From NCBI GenBank assembly GCA_965216695.1, contig OZ244212.1:1736001-1800000 (forward strand): a DNA stretch of 64,000 nt, read 5' to 3'. A program made the position numbers and the translations under genes. The notes below the pieces were generated by a model. That model was not told the origin of the DNA and searched no databases. It saw only the letters and a program-made list of their open reading frames with translations. The stretch comes from G965216695 sp965216695 (lineage in GTDB: Bacteria > Pseudomonadota > Gammaproteobacteria > Pseudomonadales > Azotimanducaceae). Each line of letters opens with the position of its first letter. The stretch's first letter is position 1. Of this stretch, positions 33,759 through 42,865 are shown in pieces.

Positions 33759-35432
33759 CTAGCGGAACTTCATCGTGTAACTCACCGCTTCCGGACCCGG
33801 ATCCTCGATCTCCAGAGAGATGTGTATCGGCAGCAGCGACTCCATTTCCGTGGAACCTGCCAGTTCGCCGGCCAGATACTCATTCGGCTGAAATCGCCTC
33901 CCGGCTACCAGTTCACCGTCGATGGACTTGAACAGCAGTTCCACAACCGGATACGCCTGCGCGTACTCGGCCTCGTTCACAATCAGCGCATCGACCGTGA
34001 GCGCATCCGCTACCGTCGGGTGACTGCGCACCACCAAGTTCTTGGAGTAGATTAGCGCGACATTTTTTAACGGTGGCAGTTCACAGCGGAACACCTGACA
34101 CAACGCAGCGTAGACGGGTCGATACGTGGGATCGCGCGACCACCGGTCCTGTTGCAGCCACAGCACTTGAAGGGCAACCGCAAGGCAACCCAGCACAATG
34201 ACAACCGGTAGCCAACTGCGTGAACGCGGCGCGTCCTCCTCATCGTCGATCTCGACGTCGGGCGGTTCGCGCACCACATCCACGGGTTCAACGCGGTGCA
34301 ATCGGTGCCGCTTGAGCGTAGCCGTCGCCTCGGCGTCATCGTTGGGGGCTTCGTCGAGCGCTACATGCGGAGATTGATCCGCGTGCGATTCTGCGGGCCT
34401 CACGTCTTTTGGTTGTAACGCTGCGAGCGCCATTTCTTCGGACCCTGACTCTTCCCGCAGAGCATGGTGGACTGCCCGGCTTTCGGGTGGCGCGTCGTCC
34501 GGTACGGGATCGGTGAACGCAGCCTCAACCGACCGAACCTCCATGTCGACGTCCTCGGGTTCAACGTCCACGTGTGCCGGCGCGGGCCGAGGCAACACGC
34601 GCGTCACCTCATCATCCGCCGTGGGCTCTCCATCCAACGTGGTGTCTCTTTCCGACGTGGGCTGTCCATCCGAATAGTCGAGCTCTATGTCGAACACGTC
34701 GTCACTCGAAATCTCGTCCAAGTGATCAGCCGGCTCTTCCTCCTCGGAGTCTTCCGCGGGGACTTCGACCGAGTCTTCGGCATCAACCGCTACGCGGCTC
34801 GATGGGTCCTCGCGGGTCTCTTCGTCATCAACCTGAATCACCGTGAGCTCTTCGTCGAACGTCGCGCCCACGGCAGCAATGATGTCTTTTGCCGCGTCCC
34901 CGAGATCGTCGCCCTCGTCGTCAAACGCCAGCGTTTCAGCACCAAAGTCGACGTCGTCGTCGATCAATCCGTCGTCGGTCCGTACATCTTCGGTCCGTAC
35001 ATCGTCGATCTCGATCTCATCGATCTCGACGGTCGGTTCAGCATCGACTTGACCCGCATCAATTGGGTCCGCATCGATTGGGCCCGCATCAATCTCACCG
35101 TCATCGTCCAGCGGTAACGACGGCGACTCGGCAGAATCGTCTTCGAACTCGAGTTCGAATTCGTCCGCCGGCGATGCCTGGGGTGTTACTAGATCCTCTT
35201 CGTGGTCGGCTTCGAAGTCGTCGAGCTCGTCGAGCAGTTCATCAAGCGAGCGGTCGTCCGTCGTGCCCGAGTCTTCGTCCCAAACCAGATGATCAACACC
35301 TTGAAACACCGAAAGGCACGCGCCGCACCGGACCTTGCCCCCGGCAATTTCCAACTGCGATTCCGTGACTCGAAATCGCGTCTGGCAATGCGGGCATTCG
35401 GTTACCAGCGGCTCGGCGTCAAGCTCACTCAC
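33759..35432 (-). CDS. Zinc-ribbon (MJ0042-type) and DUF3426 membrane protein with long acidic linker
   Basis: 557 aa from the GTG at 35432. The N-terminal zinc ribbon has two CxxC pairs (CPHCQTRFRV and CGACLSVF). About 330 residues of Asp/Glu-rich low-complexity sequence follow, with repeats such as P-I-D-A and D-V-R-T. One transmembrane segment (WLPVVIVLGCLAVALQVLWL) precedes a C-terminal DUF3426 domain of about 140 residues. Pseudomonas has a homologue between prmA and dusB. The acidic linker seems unusually long. Function unknown; the layout suggests a cytoplasmic zinc ribbon tethered to an outward-facing domain. Overlaps prmA by 8 nt. Confidence 0.85.
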   Translation of the reverse strand: MSELDAEPLVTECPHCQTRFRVTESQLEIAGGKVRCGACLSVFQGVDHLVWDEDSGTTDDRSLDELLDELDDFEADHEEDLVTPQASPADEFELEFEDDSAESPSLPLDDDGEIDAGPIDADPIDAGQVDAEPTVEIDEIEIDDVRTEDVRTDDGLIDDDVDFGAETLAFDDEGDDLGDAAKDIIAAVGATFDEELTVIQVDDEETREDPSSRVAVDAEDSVEVPAEDSEEEEPADHLDEISSDDVFDIELDYSDGQPTSERDTTLDGEPTADDEVTRVLPRPAPAHVDVEPEDVDMEVRSVEAAFTDPVPDDAPPESRAVHHALREESGSEEMALAALQPKDVRPAESHADQSPHVALDEAPNDDAEATATLKRHRLHRVEPVDVVREPPDVEIDDEEDAPRSRSWLPVVIVLGCLAVALQVLWLQQDRWSRDPTYRPVYAALCQVFRCELPPLKNVALIYSKNLVVRSHPTVADALTVDALIVNEAEYAQAYPVVELLFKSIDGELVAGRRFQPNEYLAGELAGSTEMESLLPIHISLEIEDPGPEAVSYTMKFR

Positions 35433-36330
35433 TGCGCAGCCTCCGGCCGGCCATGCAGGCCCAACCGTCTTCAAGCCGGGTGGTCGCGAACTCGACCAGC
35501 GGGTAGGCGCGCCGAACGGTCTCCACCTGGTCTTGCAGAACGCCAGACAGCAACACGTACCCGCCCACCCGCGCCGAGTTCTGCAGCGTCGGTGCCAGTT
35601 CGATCAGGGTATTCGCCAGTATGTTTGCCATCACCAAATCATGTGGCGCGCGCGGTGCGAGCTCGTCCGGTCTGCACACAGTGAGTCTGTGGTCGGGGGT
35701 GCGATTGTAGGCCGCGTTTTCGGCCGTTGCGAGCAACGCCTGAGGATCGTGGTCAACTGCAGTCGCGCGCTCTGCGCCCAGCGCCAGTGCAGCGAGCGCC
35801 AGTATTCCGGAACCGCAGCCGTAGTCGAGCACATCGCTGGTGGCGCTCCGCGCAATGAAACGCGGAAAATGCATAGCCAGCCACGTCAAACACAACTGGG
35901 TGGTCGGGTGACTTCCGGTACCGAATGCAAGCCCAGGGTCCAGCCGAACCGTAGGGCCCTGCGGTTGCGGTACGTCCCTCGGCAGTACCCACAGGCGCCC
36001 GCCGAACTGCTCGTGAACGGCATGCGTGCGCCACCCACTCTGCCAGTCCTCTTCCGCAAGAAAACCCACACCCAACGGTGGTCTCGCATCGAACGTCTCG
36101 GCGAAGCGTCGCCTCAGAGCGGCCAGGTCTGCATCCACAGGAAAGAGTGCTTCCATCCGGCACTGCGGCCATCGCGGCGTTTCACCGGGTCCTGGCTCAA
36201 GTATTGCGCGGCCGTTGGCCGCGTCCACCGGGGTGAATGTTTCCGAGAGCGCACCGCTAGCCTGGAAAAGCTCCGACAGCAGATCCGTGTCGGGTTCGTC
36301 CACCACCACCCATACCCGAAGCCAGGCCAC
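35425..36330 (-). CDS. prmA: Ribosomal protein L11 methyltransferase
   Basis: Trimethylates lysines and the N-terminus of ribosomal protein L11. It is 301 aa. The N-terminal substrate-binding domain starts MAWLRVWVVVDEPDTDLLSE. FGTGSHPTTQLCL and the SAM site VLDYGCGSGILALAALALGA are diagnostic, and MANILANTLIELAP follows. The GTG at 36330 is 4 nt after the accB stop. accC normally sits between accB and prmA in this operon and is missing. Confidence 0.96.
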   Translation of the reverse strand: MAWLRVWVVVDEPDTDLLSELFQASGALSETFTPVDAANGRAILEPGPGETPRWPQCRMEALFPVDADLAALRRRFAETFDARPPLGVGFLAEEDWQSGWRTHAVHEQFGGRLWVLPRDVPQPQGPTVRLDPGLAFGTGSHPTTQLCLTWLAMHFPRFIARSATSDVLDYGCGSGILALAALALGAERATAVDHDPQALLATAENAAYNRTPDHRLTVCRPDELAPRAPHDLVMANILANTLIELAPTLQNSARVGGYVLLSGVLQDQVETVRRAYPLVEFATTRLEDGWACMAGRRLRSE

Positions 36331-36334
36331 GGCG

Positions 36335-36742
36335 TTACTCGATACGGAACAGAGGCTGGCCCGTATTTACCGGCGCGCCGTCGTCTACCAGAACCGCAAT
36401 CACCTTGCCGCCAAACTCCGTGGCCACCTCGTGCATCATCTTCATACTTTCGATGATGCACACCACCTGCCCGGCGTCGACCGCGTCGCCGATGTCCGTG
36501 AACGGCGGCGCATCGGGCGCGCCGGCACGGTAGAACACACCCTGCAGTGGGGAACACACTTCGCGGTAGGAACGCTGCGCAGTGTTCGAAGACACTTGCG
36601 GTACCGCGGAAGGTCGGACGACTGATCCCACCGAAACCGGCCGGGCAATGCGCACGGCCTCCTCCCCGGAACGCACCTCCAGTTCGGTAATCCCCGATTC
36701 TTCCACCAGCTCAATCAGCTTCTTTATCTTGCGTAGGTCCAT
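36335..36742 (-). CDS. accB: Biotin carboxyl carrier protein of acetyl-CoA carboxylase
   Basis: 135 aa; E. coli BCCP is 156. The N-terminus MDLRKIKKLIELVEESGITE is family-typical. A short Ser/Val-rich linker leads to the biotinyl domain with the biotin-accepting lysine in IIESMKMMHEV. The consensus is EAMKM, so Ser replaces Ala here. The partner biotin carboxylase gene accC, nearly always directly downstream, is absent, so the carboxylase must be encoded elsewhere. Four nt follow the aroQ stop. Confidence 0.96.
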   Translation of the reverse strand: MDLRKIKKLIELVEESGITELEVRSGEEAVRIARPVSVGSVVRPSAVPQVSSNTAQRSYREVCSPLQGVFYRAGAPDAPPFTDIGDAVDAGQVVCIIESMKMMHEVATEFGGKVIAVLVDDGAPVNTGQPLFRIE

Positions 36743-36746
36743 GGCC

Positions 36747-37193
36747 TCAGCTCACCTCCCGGAGCACGTCCAGACCACGCTGAAGCGCGAACTCGTAGCC
36801 GCGCGCGCCCAGGCCCGTGATCACGCCCAGCGCAATGTCGCTCAGATACGAGCGCTGGCGAAAGTCCTCCCGAGCATGCACATTCGACAGATGGACCTCA
36901 ATGAACGGGATCTGTACCGCCAGAAATGCATCTCTGAGTGCAATGCTGGTGTGCGTAAACGCACCCGGGTTGATCACGATGAATCCCGTGCCCGACTGTT
37001 TCGCGCCGTGAACCGCGTCGATCAGCGCATGTTCTGCGTTGCTTTGAACGCTGGAGAACCCCACCTTCGCCTCGTCGGCGATGCTGCGCAGGCGCGCATC
37101 GATGGTTTCAAGCGTGTCGAAGCCGTAAATTTCGGGCTCGCGCGTACCGAGCAGGTTGAGGTTGGGTCCATGCAGGACGATCACACTGGCCAA
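36747..37193 (-). CDS. aroQ: 3-dehydroquinate dehydratase, type II
   Basis: Third step of the shikimate pathway, 148 aa dodecameric enzyme. VLHGPNLNLLGTREPEIYG, SNAEHALID, NPGAFTHTSIALRDA and EVHLSN carry the active-site Tyr, Asn, His and Arg. The TTG at 37193 is preferred because GGAG lies 8 nt upstream and the extra residues M-A-S match relatives; a GTG at 37184 is the alternative. The order aroQ-accB is conserved. Confidence 0.96.
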   Translation of the reverse strand: MASVIVLHGPNLNLLGTREPEIYGFDTLETIDARLRSIADEAKVGFSSVQSNAEHALIDAVHGAKQSGTGFIVINPGAFTHTSIALRDAFLAVQIPFIEVHLSNVHAREDFRQRSYLSDIALGVITGLGARGYEFALQRGLDVLREVS

Positions 37194-37222
37194 ATCAGCA
37201 TCTCCGGCTATTTGTCGGCAGT

Positions 37223-39190
37223 TTAGCGGTTTTTAACGGCAATATCGCCGACGTTTTCTAGCGAGATCCTAGCCAGCACCGCGTCCAGGTGACGCCGCAT
37301 GGAGGTCGCGCCGAGCTCACCCTGCACCGTAAATTCGCCTAAATGGACGCCATTTTCGTCGAAAAAGACCATACTGGGCGGTCCGAACAGGCCATAGCGA
37401 TCCATCAGGGCTTTCTGGTCGCCCGAATTCTCCGTCACATCAAGGCGTATGAGCCAAAAACCTGACAATGCAGATCGAACGTCCGGCTGGGGAAAGACCG
37501 ACCGTTCCATCACTTTGCACGAGATGCACCAATCCGCGTACAAATCCACCAGCGCGGGTACACGTGCGGCACGGGCCGCCGCGAGCGCCTCTTCCAACTC
37601 GGCCGACGTCTCCACATCACGCCATCGAACCAACTCACCCCCTTCACCGTCCGCGATGCCCGCGGTTTGCGCGTGCAGGCTCCCAAGCGGTTTTAGAGGA
37701 TCCACGCCGCCGCTGGCCGCCCCGATCAGCAGCAGCACGCCATACACGAAGCCGAGCGCGCCGCACGCTTTCCACAGCTGACCCCAACCCTGTCGTGGGG
37801 AGAAATCGAGCGCGCCGAGGTAAACGCCGGCGCCGATGGCCAACGCCGCCCACAACGCCAGCGTGAGCGACGGCGGCACGACGCGCTCGAGCAACCACAC
37901 GGCCACCGCCAGAAGAAGCACGCCAAACACCGCTTTCACCGCATTCATCCAGGCGCCGGCTCTAGGTAACAGGTGGCCGCCGCTCGCGCCCAACACGATG
38001 AGCGGCACGCCCATGCCAACACCCAGCGCAAGCAGTGCCAGCCCTCCCAGCACCGCATCACCCGTGGTGCTTATGTAAATCAACGCGCCCGCCAGCGGCG
38101 CGGAAACACACGGCGACACAACCAGACTCGACAACGATCCCATCACCGCAACGCTCGCGTGCCGGCCGCCGCCCACCTTCGCGCTGGCCTCATTCAGCCG
38201 GTTTGCGAGTCCCGACGGGAGGCGCAGCTCGTAAAACCCGAACATCGACATCGCAAGCGCCACAAAAACTGCAGCGAACACAGTAAGCACCAGCGGCGAC
38301 TGCAACGCTGCCTGAAGATTCAGCTGGGCTCCGAAAAGACCCACGGCCACGCCCAGCGCCGCGTAGGTAACGGCCATTCCGAGTACATACGCAATCGACA
38401 GCGTAAGCGCCCGCGAGCGCGTAACAGATTCCCCCTCGCCGACGATAATGCTCGAAAGAATCGGCACCATCGGCAGAACGCAAGGCGTGAAGGCGAGCGC
38501 AATGCCGCCGAGGAAAAACCAGATCAGCGCACCGAACCGGCTGCTTGCAAGTACGTCTGCGAGCCGCCCCGATTCCGTTGTGCCTGCAGCGTCGGTCGAC
38601 GCATCAGAAGCTGCCGCCGCGGTCGGGGCTGCCGAGTCCACGCTGCTGGTACTGTGGGCCGTCGAGACGGGGTTTGGCGCCGGGTATTCGCCCGCAAGAT
38701 CAATCTGCATCCACCGTGTTTCCGGCGGATAGCACAATCCCGCATCCGCACAGCCCTGGTAGGCAATTCCAACCTCCACCGGACCAGGCCCGCCGTACAC
38801 CGGTAACTGGACCTCCACCTCGTGGTAGTACACCTCGACATCGCCGAAGTAGTCGTCGAATTTTGCTTTTCCAGGCGGAATTGCGAGTTCGCCCAGCGCA
38901 AACCCGTCCGTCGCCTGCGCCTCTTTGAGCGACGCTCCGAACCGGTGTCTGTAAAGATAGTAGCCATCCGGCATCTCCCACCGCACGAGCATCCGGTTGC
39001 CGTCCTGTGCCATGGAGAGTACGAACGCTTCGTCCACCGGCAGAAAGTCCGGCTCGGTGTCGAACAACGCGTTCAGGCTACCGCCGTCGGCTGCGGCGGC
39101 CACGGACGGACCAGCGGCAAGAAGAACCAGCAGGGCCGGGATCAGCGCGGCGGCAACAAGTTTCGTGCTTCTGGCTGATCTTGGATTCAT
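37223..39190 (-). CDS. dsbD: Thiol:disulfide interchange protein DsbD
   Basis: Carries electrons from cytoplasmic thioredoxin to periplasmic disulfide isomerases and cytochrome c maturation. It is 655 aa from the ATG at 39190 with GAGGAAA upstream. A signal peptide is followed by a periplasmic alpha domain with the Cys pair in GCADAGLCYPP. An Ala/Ser/Thr-rich linker follows, then eight membrane segments including FTPCVLPMVPIL and VVSPCVSAPLAGAL (redox Cys). The C-terminal thioredoxin domain has DWCISCK. Divergent from a lipoprotein gene, 99 bp away. Confidence 0.95.
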   Translation of the reverse strand: MNPRSARSTKLVAAALIPALLVLLAAGPSVAAAADGGSLNALFDTEPDFLPVDEAFVLSMAQDGNRMLVRWEMPDGYYLYRHRFGASLKEAQATDGFALGELAIPPGKAKFDDYFGDVEVYYHEVEVQLPVYGGPGPVEVGIAYQGCADAGLCYPPETRWMQIDLAGEYPAPNPVSTAHSTSSVDSAAPTAAAASDASTDAAGTTESGRLADVLASSRFGALIWFFLGGIALAFTPCVLPMVPILSSIIVGEGESVTRSRALTLSIAYVLGMAVTYAALGVAVGLFGAQLNLQAALQSPLVLTVFAAVFVALAMSMFGFYELRLPSGLANRLNEASAKVGGGRHASVAVMGSLSSLVVSPCVSAPLAGALIYISTTGDAVLGGLALLALGVGMGVPLIVLGASGGHLLPRAGAWMNAVKAVFGVLLLAVAVWLLERVVPPSLTLALWAALAIGAGVYLGALDFSPRQGWGQLWKACGALGFVYGVLLLIGAASGGVDPLKPLGSLHAQTAGIADGEGGELVRWRDVETSAELEEALAAARAARVPALVDLYADWCISCKVMERSVFPQPDVRSALSGFWLIRLDVTENSGDQKALMDRYGLFGPPSMVFFDENGVHLGEFTVQGELGATSMRRHLDAVLARISLENVGDIAVKNR

Positions 39191-39289
39191 GGTGTGTTTC
39201 CTCTCGCCGGCTTCACGACGCCGGTTCAACTGCTCACGTATTCTGGGCAATATAGCCGCCCCGTTAGCCACATTCCGTGACCGATTCTC

Positions 39290-39985
39290 ATGCTCCTGCG
39301 CATCGTTGCAAAGTGTAGAGAAAATCTGCCTCTGGCGCTGACGCTCGCGATCGTTCTCACCGCGTGTCAGACCGAGCCGCCAGCGCCCGATCCGGAGCCG
39401 GAACCGGTGATCGATCACGCACGCGTGCAGGCGCTGCTCGAACAGGGGCGCGCGGCCTTCGCGCGAGGCGACCTCGACTATCCTGACGACAACAATGCCC
39501 GCGATGCGTTCCACGCGGCGCTGCAGCTCGACCCCGAGAACGTGGACGCAAAACGCGGAATCGAGAGCATTGTGGAACACTATCTAGGCCGCGTACGTCG
39601 AGCGGTGGATTCACAGCAGTGGGCCAGCGCGCGTTCCATGCTCGCCCGCGCGCGGCTCACCAACGAGCAGCATCCTGGCATTGAGCCGATGGCGCGCAAA
39701 GTCGACATGCTCAGCAACGCCCAGATCGCGCGCATCGAATACTCCCGCACCGAAGTGAGCGAGCGTAGACGTTCCGTGCGAGACAAACTGGCGTCGCTGG
39801 CGTTCGACCCGCGCGCGCCCAATTGCCGGGCCCGGCTGATCGCCCCTTCGGACGCGGACGCTCGCTGGCTGTACGATCAGCTGAATACGCTTCCAGGCGA
39901 CCGGCGCATTCGCACCGAAGCCGTCGTGGCATTACCGCCCGCAATCGAGGTGCTCTGTTTTCGCGACCCCGACCGCGCCCCGTGA
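39290..39985 (+). CDS. Putative lipoprotein with TPR-like repeats
   Basis: 231 aa. A hydrophobic segment ends in the lipobox L-T-A-C with the lipidated Cys at residue 26, followed by a Pro/Glu-rich linker. Residues 45-140 (ARVQALLEQGRAAFARGDL, DAFHAALQLDPENVDAKRG) look like TPR helices. The C-terminal part has two cysteines that could form a disulfide. Function unknown. The stop overlaps the PCuAC gene (GTGA), and the block continues to DUF2333, so it is one operon. Confidence 0.7.
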   Translation: MLLRIVAKCRENLPLALTLAIVLTACQTEPPAPDPEPEPVIDHARVQALLEQGRAAFARGDLDYPDDNNARDAFHAALQLDPENVDAKRGIESIVEHYLGRVRRAVDSQQWASARSMLARARLTNEQHPGIEPMARKVDMLSNAQIARIEYSRTEVSERRRSVRDKLASLAFDPRAPNCRARLIAPSDADARWLYDQLNTLPGDRRIRTEAVVALPPAIEVLCFRDPDRAP

Positions 39986-40413
39986 GCACGCTCCGAAGAT
40001 TCGTACCAGCCGCCCTGTTGCTGGTTGCAGCCTGCGCACCGACCCCGGACTTCTCGGTGCGCGACGGCCGGGTGCGCGAACTTTTGCCGGGCCACACCAC
40101 GACGGTGGCGTACGCGACTTTACGCAATCACACCAACGCCCCTCTCACAATTACCCGGGTATACGGCGACGCAGCCCGCGCAATCGAAATCCACGACCAC
40201 GAACATCGCCCCGATGGCACCGTACGAATGGTGCGGCGGACCACATTGACGCTGCCACCGGCAATTGACGTCCCGCTCGAAACGGGCGGCCTGCATCTGA
40301 TGCTGTTCGATACTCAATTGCCAGCGAGCGACATCACGCTGCACTTCGAAACCGCCGCCGGCACCGTCCAATCTGGTACCTTTAGACGCATCTCTCTCGG
40401 AGCTGACGGATGA
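39982..40413 (+). CDS. PCuAC-type periplasmic copper chaperone, lipoprotein form
   Basis: 143 aa from the GTG at 39982. The leader ends in A-A-C, likely lipidated. The copper-site pattern of the family is present in order: IEIHDH, then RMVRR, and GLHLMLFD with the H-x-M pair. PCuAC proteins deliver Cu(I) to the CuA or CuB site of cytochrome oxidase. The usual partner SCO gene is not adjacent. ATGA overlap with DUF2333 follows. Confidence 0.82.
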   Translation: MSTLRRFVPAALLLVAACAPTPDFSVRDGRVRELLPGHTTTVAYATLRNHTNAPLTITRVYGDAARAIEIHDHEHRPDGTVRMVRRTTLTLPPAIDVPLETGGLHLMLFDTQLPASDITLHFETAAGTVQSGTFRRISLGADG

Positions 40414-41453
40414 ACTGGCGTTTCTGGAAGCGAAGCGACGATGTGTACCGGCCCCCGCAAAGCCTGCTCGGGAAAATCGCCCGGACAGCGTTCGCGCTGA
40501 TTGGCCTCTACCTCGCCGTCTGCGTGCTGGTCGCGTGGTACTGGGACTACGAACCAGACCAGTTTCCGGTACGCGAGAGCGCCGCAGTCCGGGCGGAGGC
40601 CAACAATCAGAAACTGGTTACCGGCTATATCACCACGGCAACGGTCATTCAGCTTGCGGATACGCTGCTGGAGAAACGCGGCGGCTACCTATCCAACGAC
40701 GTGTTTCCGCCGGGAATCTGGATGGACAACGTGCCCAACTGGGAATTCGGGGTTCTGGTGCAGCTGCGCGACGTGTCACGCGCGTTCCGAATCGACTTTT
40801 CGCGCTCCCAGAGTCAGTCCACCGAAGACCCCGATCTGTCGCTGGCTGAAGGGCAGTTCTTCTTCGACAACTCGAGCTGGATTCTGCCCCAAACGGAGGA
40901 AGAGTACGCTCGCGGCATTCGTCTGTTCGAGCGCTACCTGGATCGCCTCGCCGATCCGCAGAAGGCGGATGCACAGTTTTTCGCCCGGGCAGACAATCTG
41001 CAGCAGTGGCTACAGGGCGTCGAAACCCGCCTGGGCAGCCTGTCTCAGCAGTTGTCCGCAAGCGTCGGCAAACGCCAGCTCAACATCGACCTTGCCGGCG
41101 ATGCCGCGGCGTCGCAGGCCACCGACGCGCCGTCGGAATCCGAGTACAAAACGCCGTGGCTGCAGATTGACGACGTGTTCTACGAAGCGCGCGGTCAGGC
41201 GTGGGCGTTGCTGCACCTGTTGCGTGCTATGGAACAGGATTTCGGCGATGTGCTCGACAAAAAGAACGCGCGCGTCAGCCTGCAACAGATTATCCGTGAG
41301 CTTGAGCCGACCCAGGAAACGGTGTGGAGCCCAATGGTCCTGAACGGCGACGGTCTCGGTTTTCTGGCCAATCACTCACTCGTGATGGCGTCCTATATAT
41401 CCCGCGTGAACGCCGCAATTATCGACCTGAGAACACTGCTTGCGCAGGGTTGA
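40410..41453 (+). CDS. DUF2333 family inner-membrane protein
   Basis: 347 aa. One N-terminal membrane segment (TAFALIGLYLAVCVLVAWYW) precedes a long hydrophilic helical domain. Stretches such as GGYLSNDVFPPGIWMDNVPN match the conserved core of DUF2333, a gammaproteobacterial family of unknown function. Starts with an ATGA overlap on the copper-chaperone gene. Nothing catalytic can be recognised. Confidence 0.8.
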   Translation: MNWRFWKRSDDVYRPPQSLLGKIARTAFALIGLYLAVCVLVAWYWDYEPDQFPVRESAAVRAEANNQKLVTGYITTATVIQLADTLLEKRGGYLSNDVFPPGIWMDNVPNWEFGVLVQLRDVSRAFRIDFSRSQSQSTEDPDLSLAEGQFFFDNSSWILPQTEEEYARGIRLFERYLDRLADPQKADAQFFARADNLQQWLQGVETRLGSLSQQLSASVGKRQLNIDLAGDAAASQATDAPSESEYKTPWLQIDDVFYEARGQAWALLHLLRAMEQDFGDVLDKKNARVSLQQIIRELEPTQETVWSPMVLNGDGLGFLANHSLVMASYISRVNAAIIDLRTLLAQG

Positions 41454-41528
41454 TCGGCGTCTACGGCACTACGCAACCGATCTACAAATTCGCGCAAGCC
41501 ATGCGCCGGCAACAGGAGATGTAACCCG

Positions 41529-42731
41529 ATGCGTTCTGCCCCCGACCCCGCTTTGCTCCAGGATCAGCTCACTGCGTTCATGGACGAGCACATCTACCCC
41601 AATGAGGCGCGCTACCACACCGAATTGAACGCTCTGGAAAACCGGTTCTCGACCGTACCGCTGATGGAAGACCTGAAAGCGCGGGCGCGCGACCAGGGTC
41701 TGTGGAATCTGTGGCTGCCGAAAGATCACGGCGGCATGAGCAACGCCGACTACGCCCCGCTGGCAGAGATCATGGGCCACGTGCTGTGGGCACCCGAGGT
41801 ATTCAACTGCAACGCGCCGGACACCGGAAACATGGAGGTGTTTCTGAAGTACGGCACCCCCGACCAGCAGGAACAATGGCTAGAACCGCTGATGGCGGGC
41901 GAGATCCGCTCCTCGTACGCGATGACCGAACCGGACGTCGCGTCGAGCGACGCCACCAACGTGCAGACTCGGATCGAGCGCGACGGCGACCACTACGTGG
42001 TCAACGGTCGCAAATGGTTCATTACCAACGCGCTGTACGAACGCACGAAGATCTTCATCGTGATGGGCAAATCGGATCCGGACAATCCAAACCGACATCT
42101 GCAGCAGAGCCAGATTCTGGTACCCAAGGACACGCCGGGCGTGTCCTTGGTTCGACCGCTGACCACACTCGGCTACGACGACGCGCCGCTGGGCCACGCC
42201 GAAGTGCATTTTGAGAACGTGCGCGTACCTGCCGACAACATCCTGCTGGGCGAGGGCCGCGGTTTCGAAATCGCGCAAGGCCGCCTCGGCCCCGGGCGTA
42301 TTCACCACTGCATGCGCCTGATCGGCAGCGCTCAACGCGCACTGGAGTTTGCCTGCCGACGCTCCGTGCGGCGCGAAACGTTCGGCCGAAAACTGTCGGA
42401 ACATCAGTCCGTGCTGGAAGACCTGGCACGGTCGTTCAGCGAGATCGAGCAAGCGCGTCTGCTCACGTTGAAGACCGCGCGCCGCATCGACGAGGTCGGC
42501 GCCAAGGACGCCCGGGATCTGATTGCCGCAGCAAAGATATCCGTGCCTCTGATGGCACAGACCGTGATTGACCGTTGTATGCAGATTCACGGCGCCGGCG
42601 GACTCACGGCCGACTACCCGATGGCGGAAGCGTTCAACTACGCCCGCTGGTGCCGGCAGGCCGACGGACCCGACCAGGTTCACATGATGGCACTCGGCAA
42701 GCAGCTCGTACGCCGCTACGGTGACGCCTGA
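41529..42731 (+). CDS. Acyl-CoA dehydrogenase (about 400 aa type)
   Basis: FAD enzyme, 400 aa, of the ACAD fold. YAMTEPDVASSDATN is the flavin-binding signature region, FITNALYERTKIFIVMG the beta-domain, and RRETFGRKLSEHQSV plus MQIHGAGGLTADYPM the C-terminal helical motifs. The sequence resembles the ACAD10/11-type and long-chain subgroup rather than short-chain enzymes. GGAG precedes the ATG. It has its own 75-bp gap after DUF2333. Chain-length preference unknown. Confidence 0.88.
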   Translation: MRSAPDPALLQDQLTAFMDEHIYPNEARYHTELNALENRFSTVPLMEDLKARARDQGLWNLWLPKDHGGMSNADYAPLAEIMGHVLWAPEVFNCNAPDTGNMEVFLKYGTPDQQEQWLEPLMAGEIRSSYAMTEPDVASSDATNVQTRIERDGDHYVVNGRKWFITNALYERTKIFIVMGKSDPDNPNRHLQQSQILVPKDTPGVSLVRPLTTLGYDDAPLGHAEVHFENVRVPADNILLGEGRGFEIAQGRLGPGRIHHCMRLIGSAQRALEFACRRSVRRETFGRKLSEHQSVLEDLARSFSEIEQARLLTLKTARRIDEVGAKDARDLIAAAKISVPLMAQTVIDRCMQIHGAGGLTADYPMAEAFNYARWCRQADGPDQVHMMALGKQLVRRYGDA

Positions 42732-42756
42732 AGGCAGCGTCTTCCGCGTTCGCACG

Positions 42757-42785
42757 CTGGCACCCGGGAATTACGCTGGTATGAT
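42757..42785 (+). promoter_or_regulatory. Extended -10 promoter of hppA
   Basis: CTGGCA (42757-42762), a 17-bp spacer, then TGGTATGAT, an extended -10 with TATGAT at 42780-42785. The predicted start near 42792 gives a leader of about 75 nt. It has a GC hairpin (GCCGCC against GGCGGC) close to its 5' end and a CGGAG ribosome site. Confidence 0.6.
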
Positions 42786-42865
42786 ACCCGCCGCCGCGAG
42801 GGGCGGCCGTTAGACGCTGCATTCAGCAAGCTGAAAACACAAGCAAAAAGCAATCGGAGTCATCC

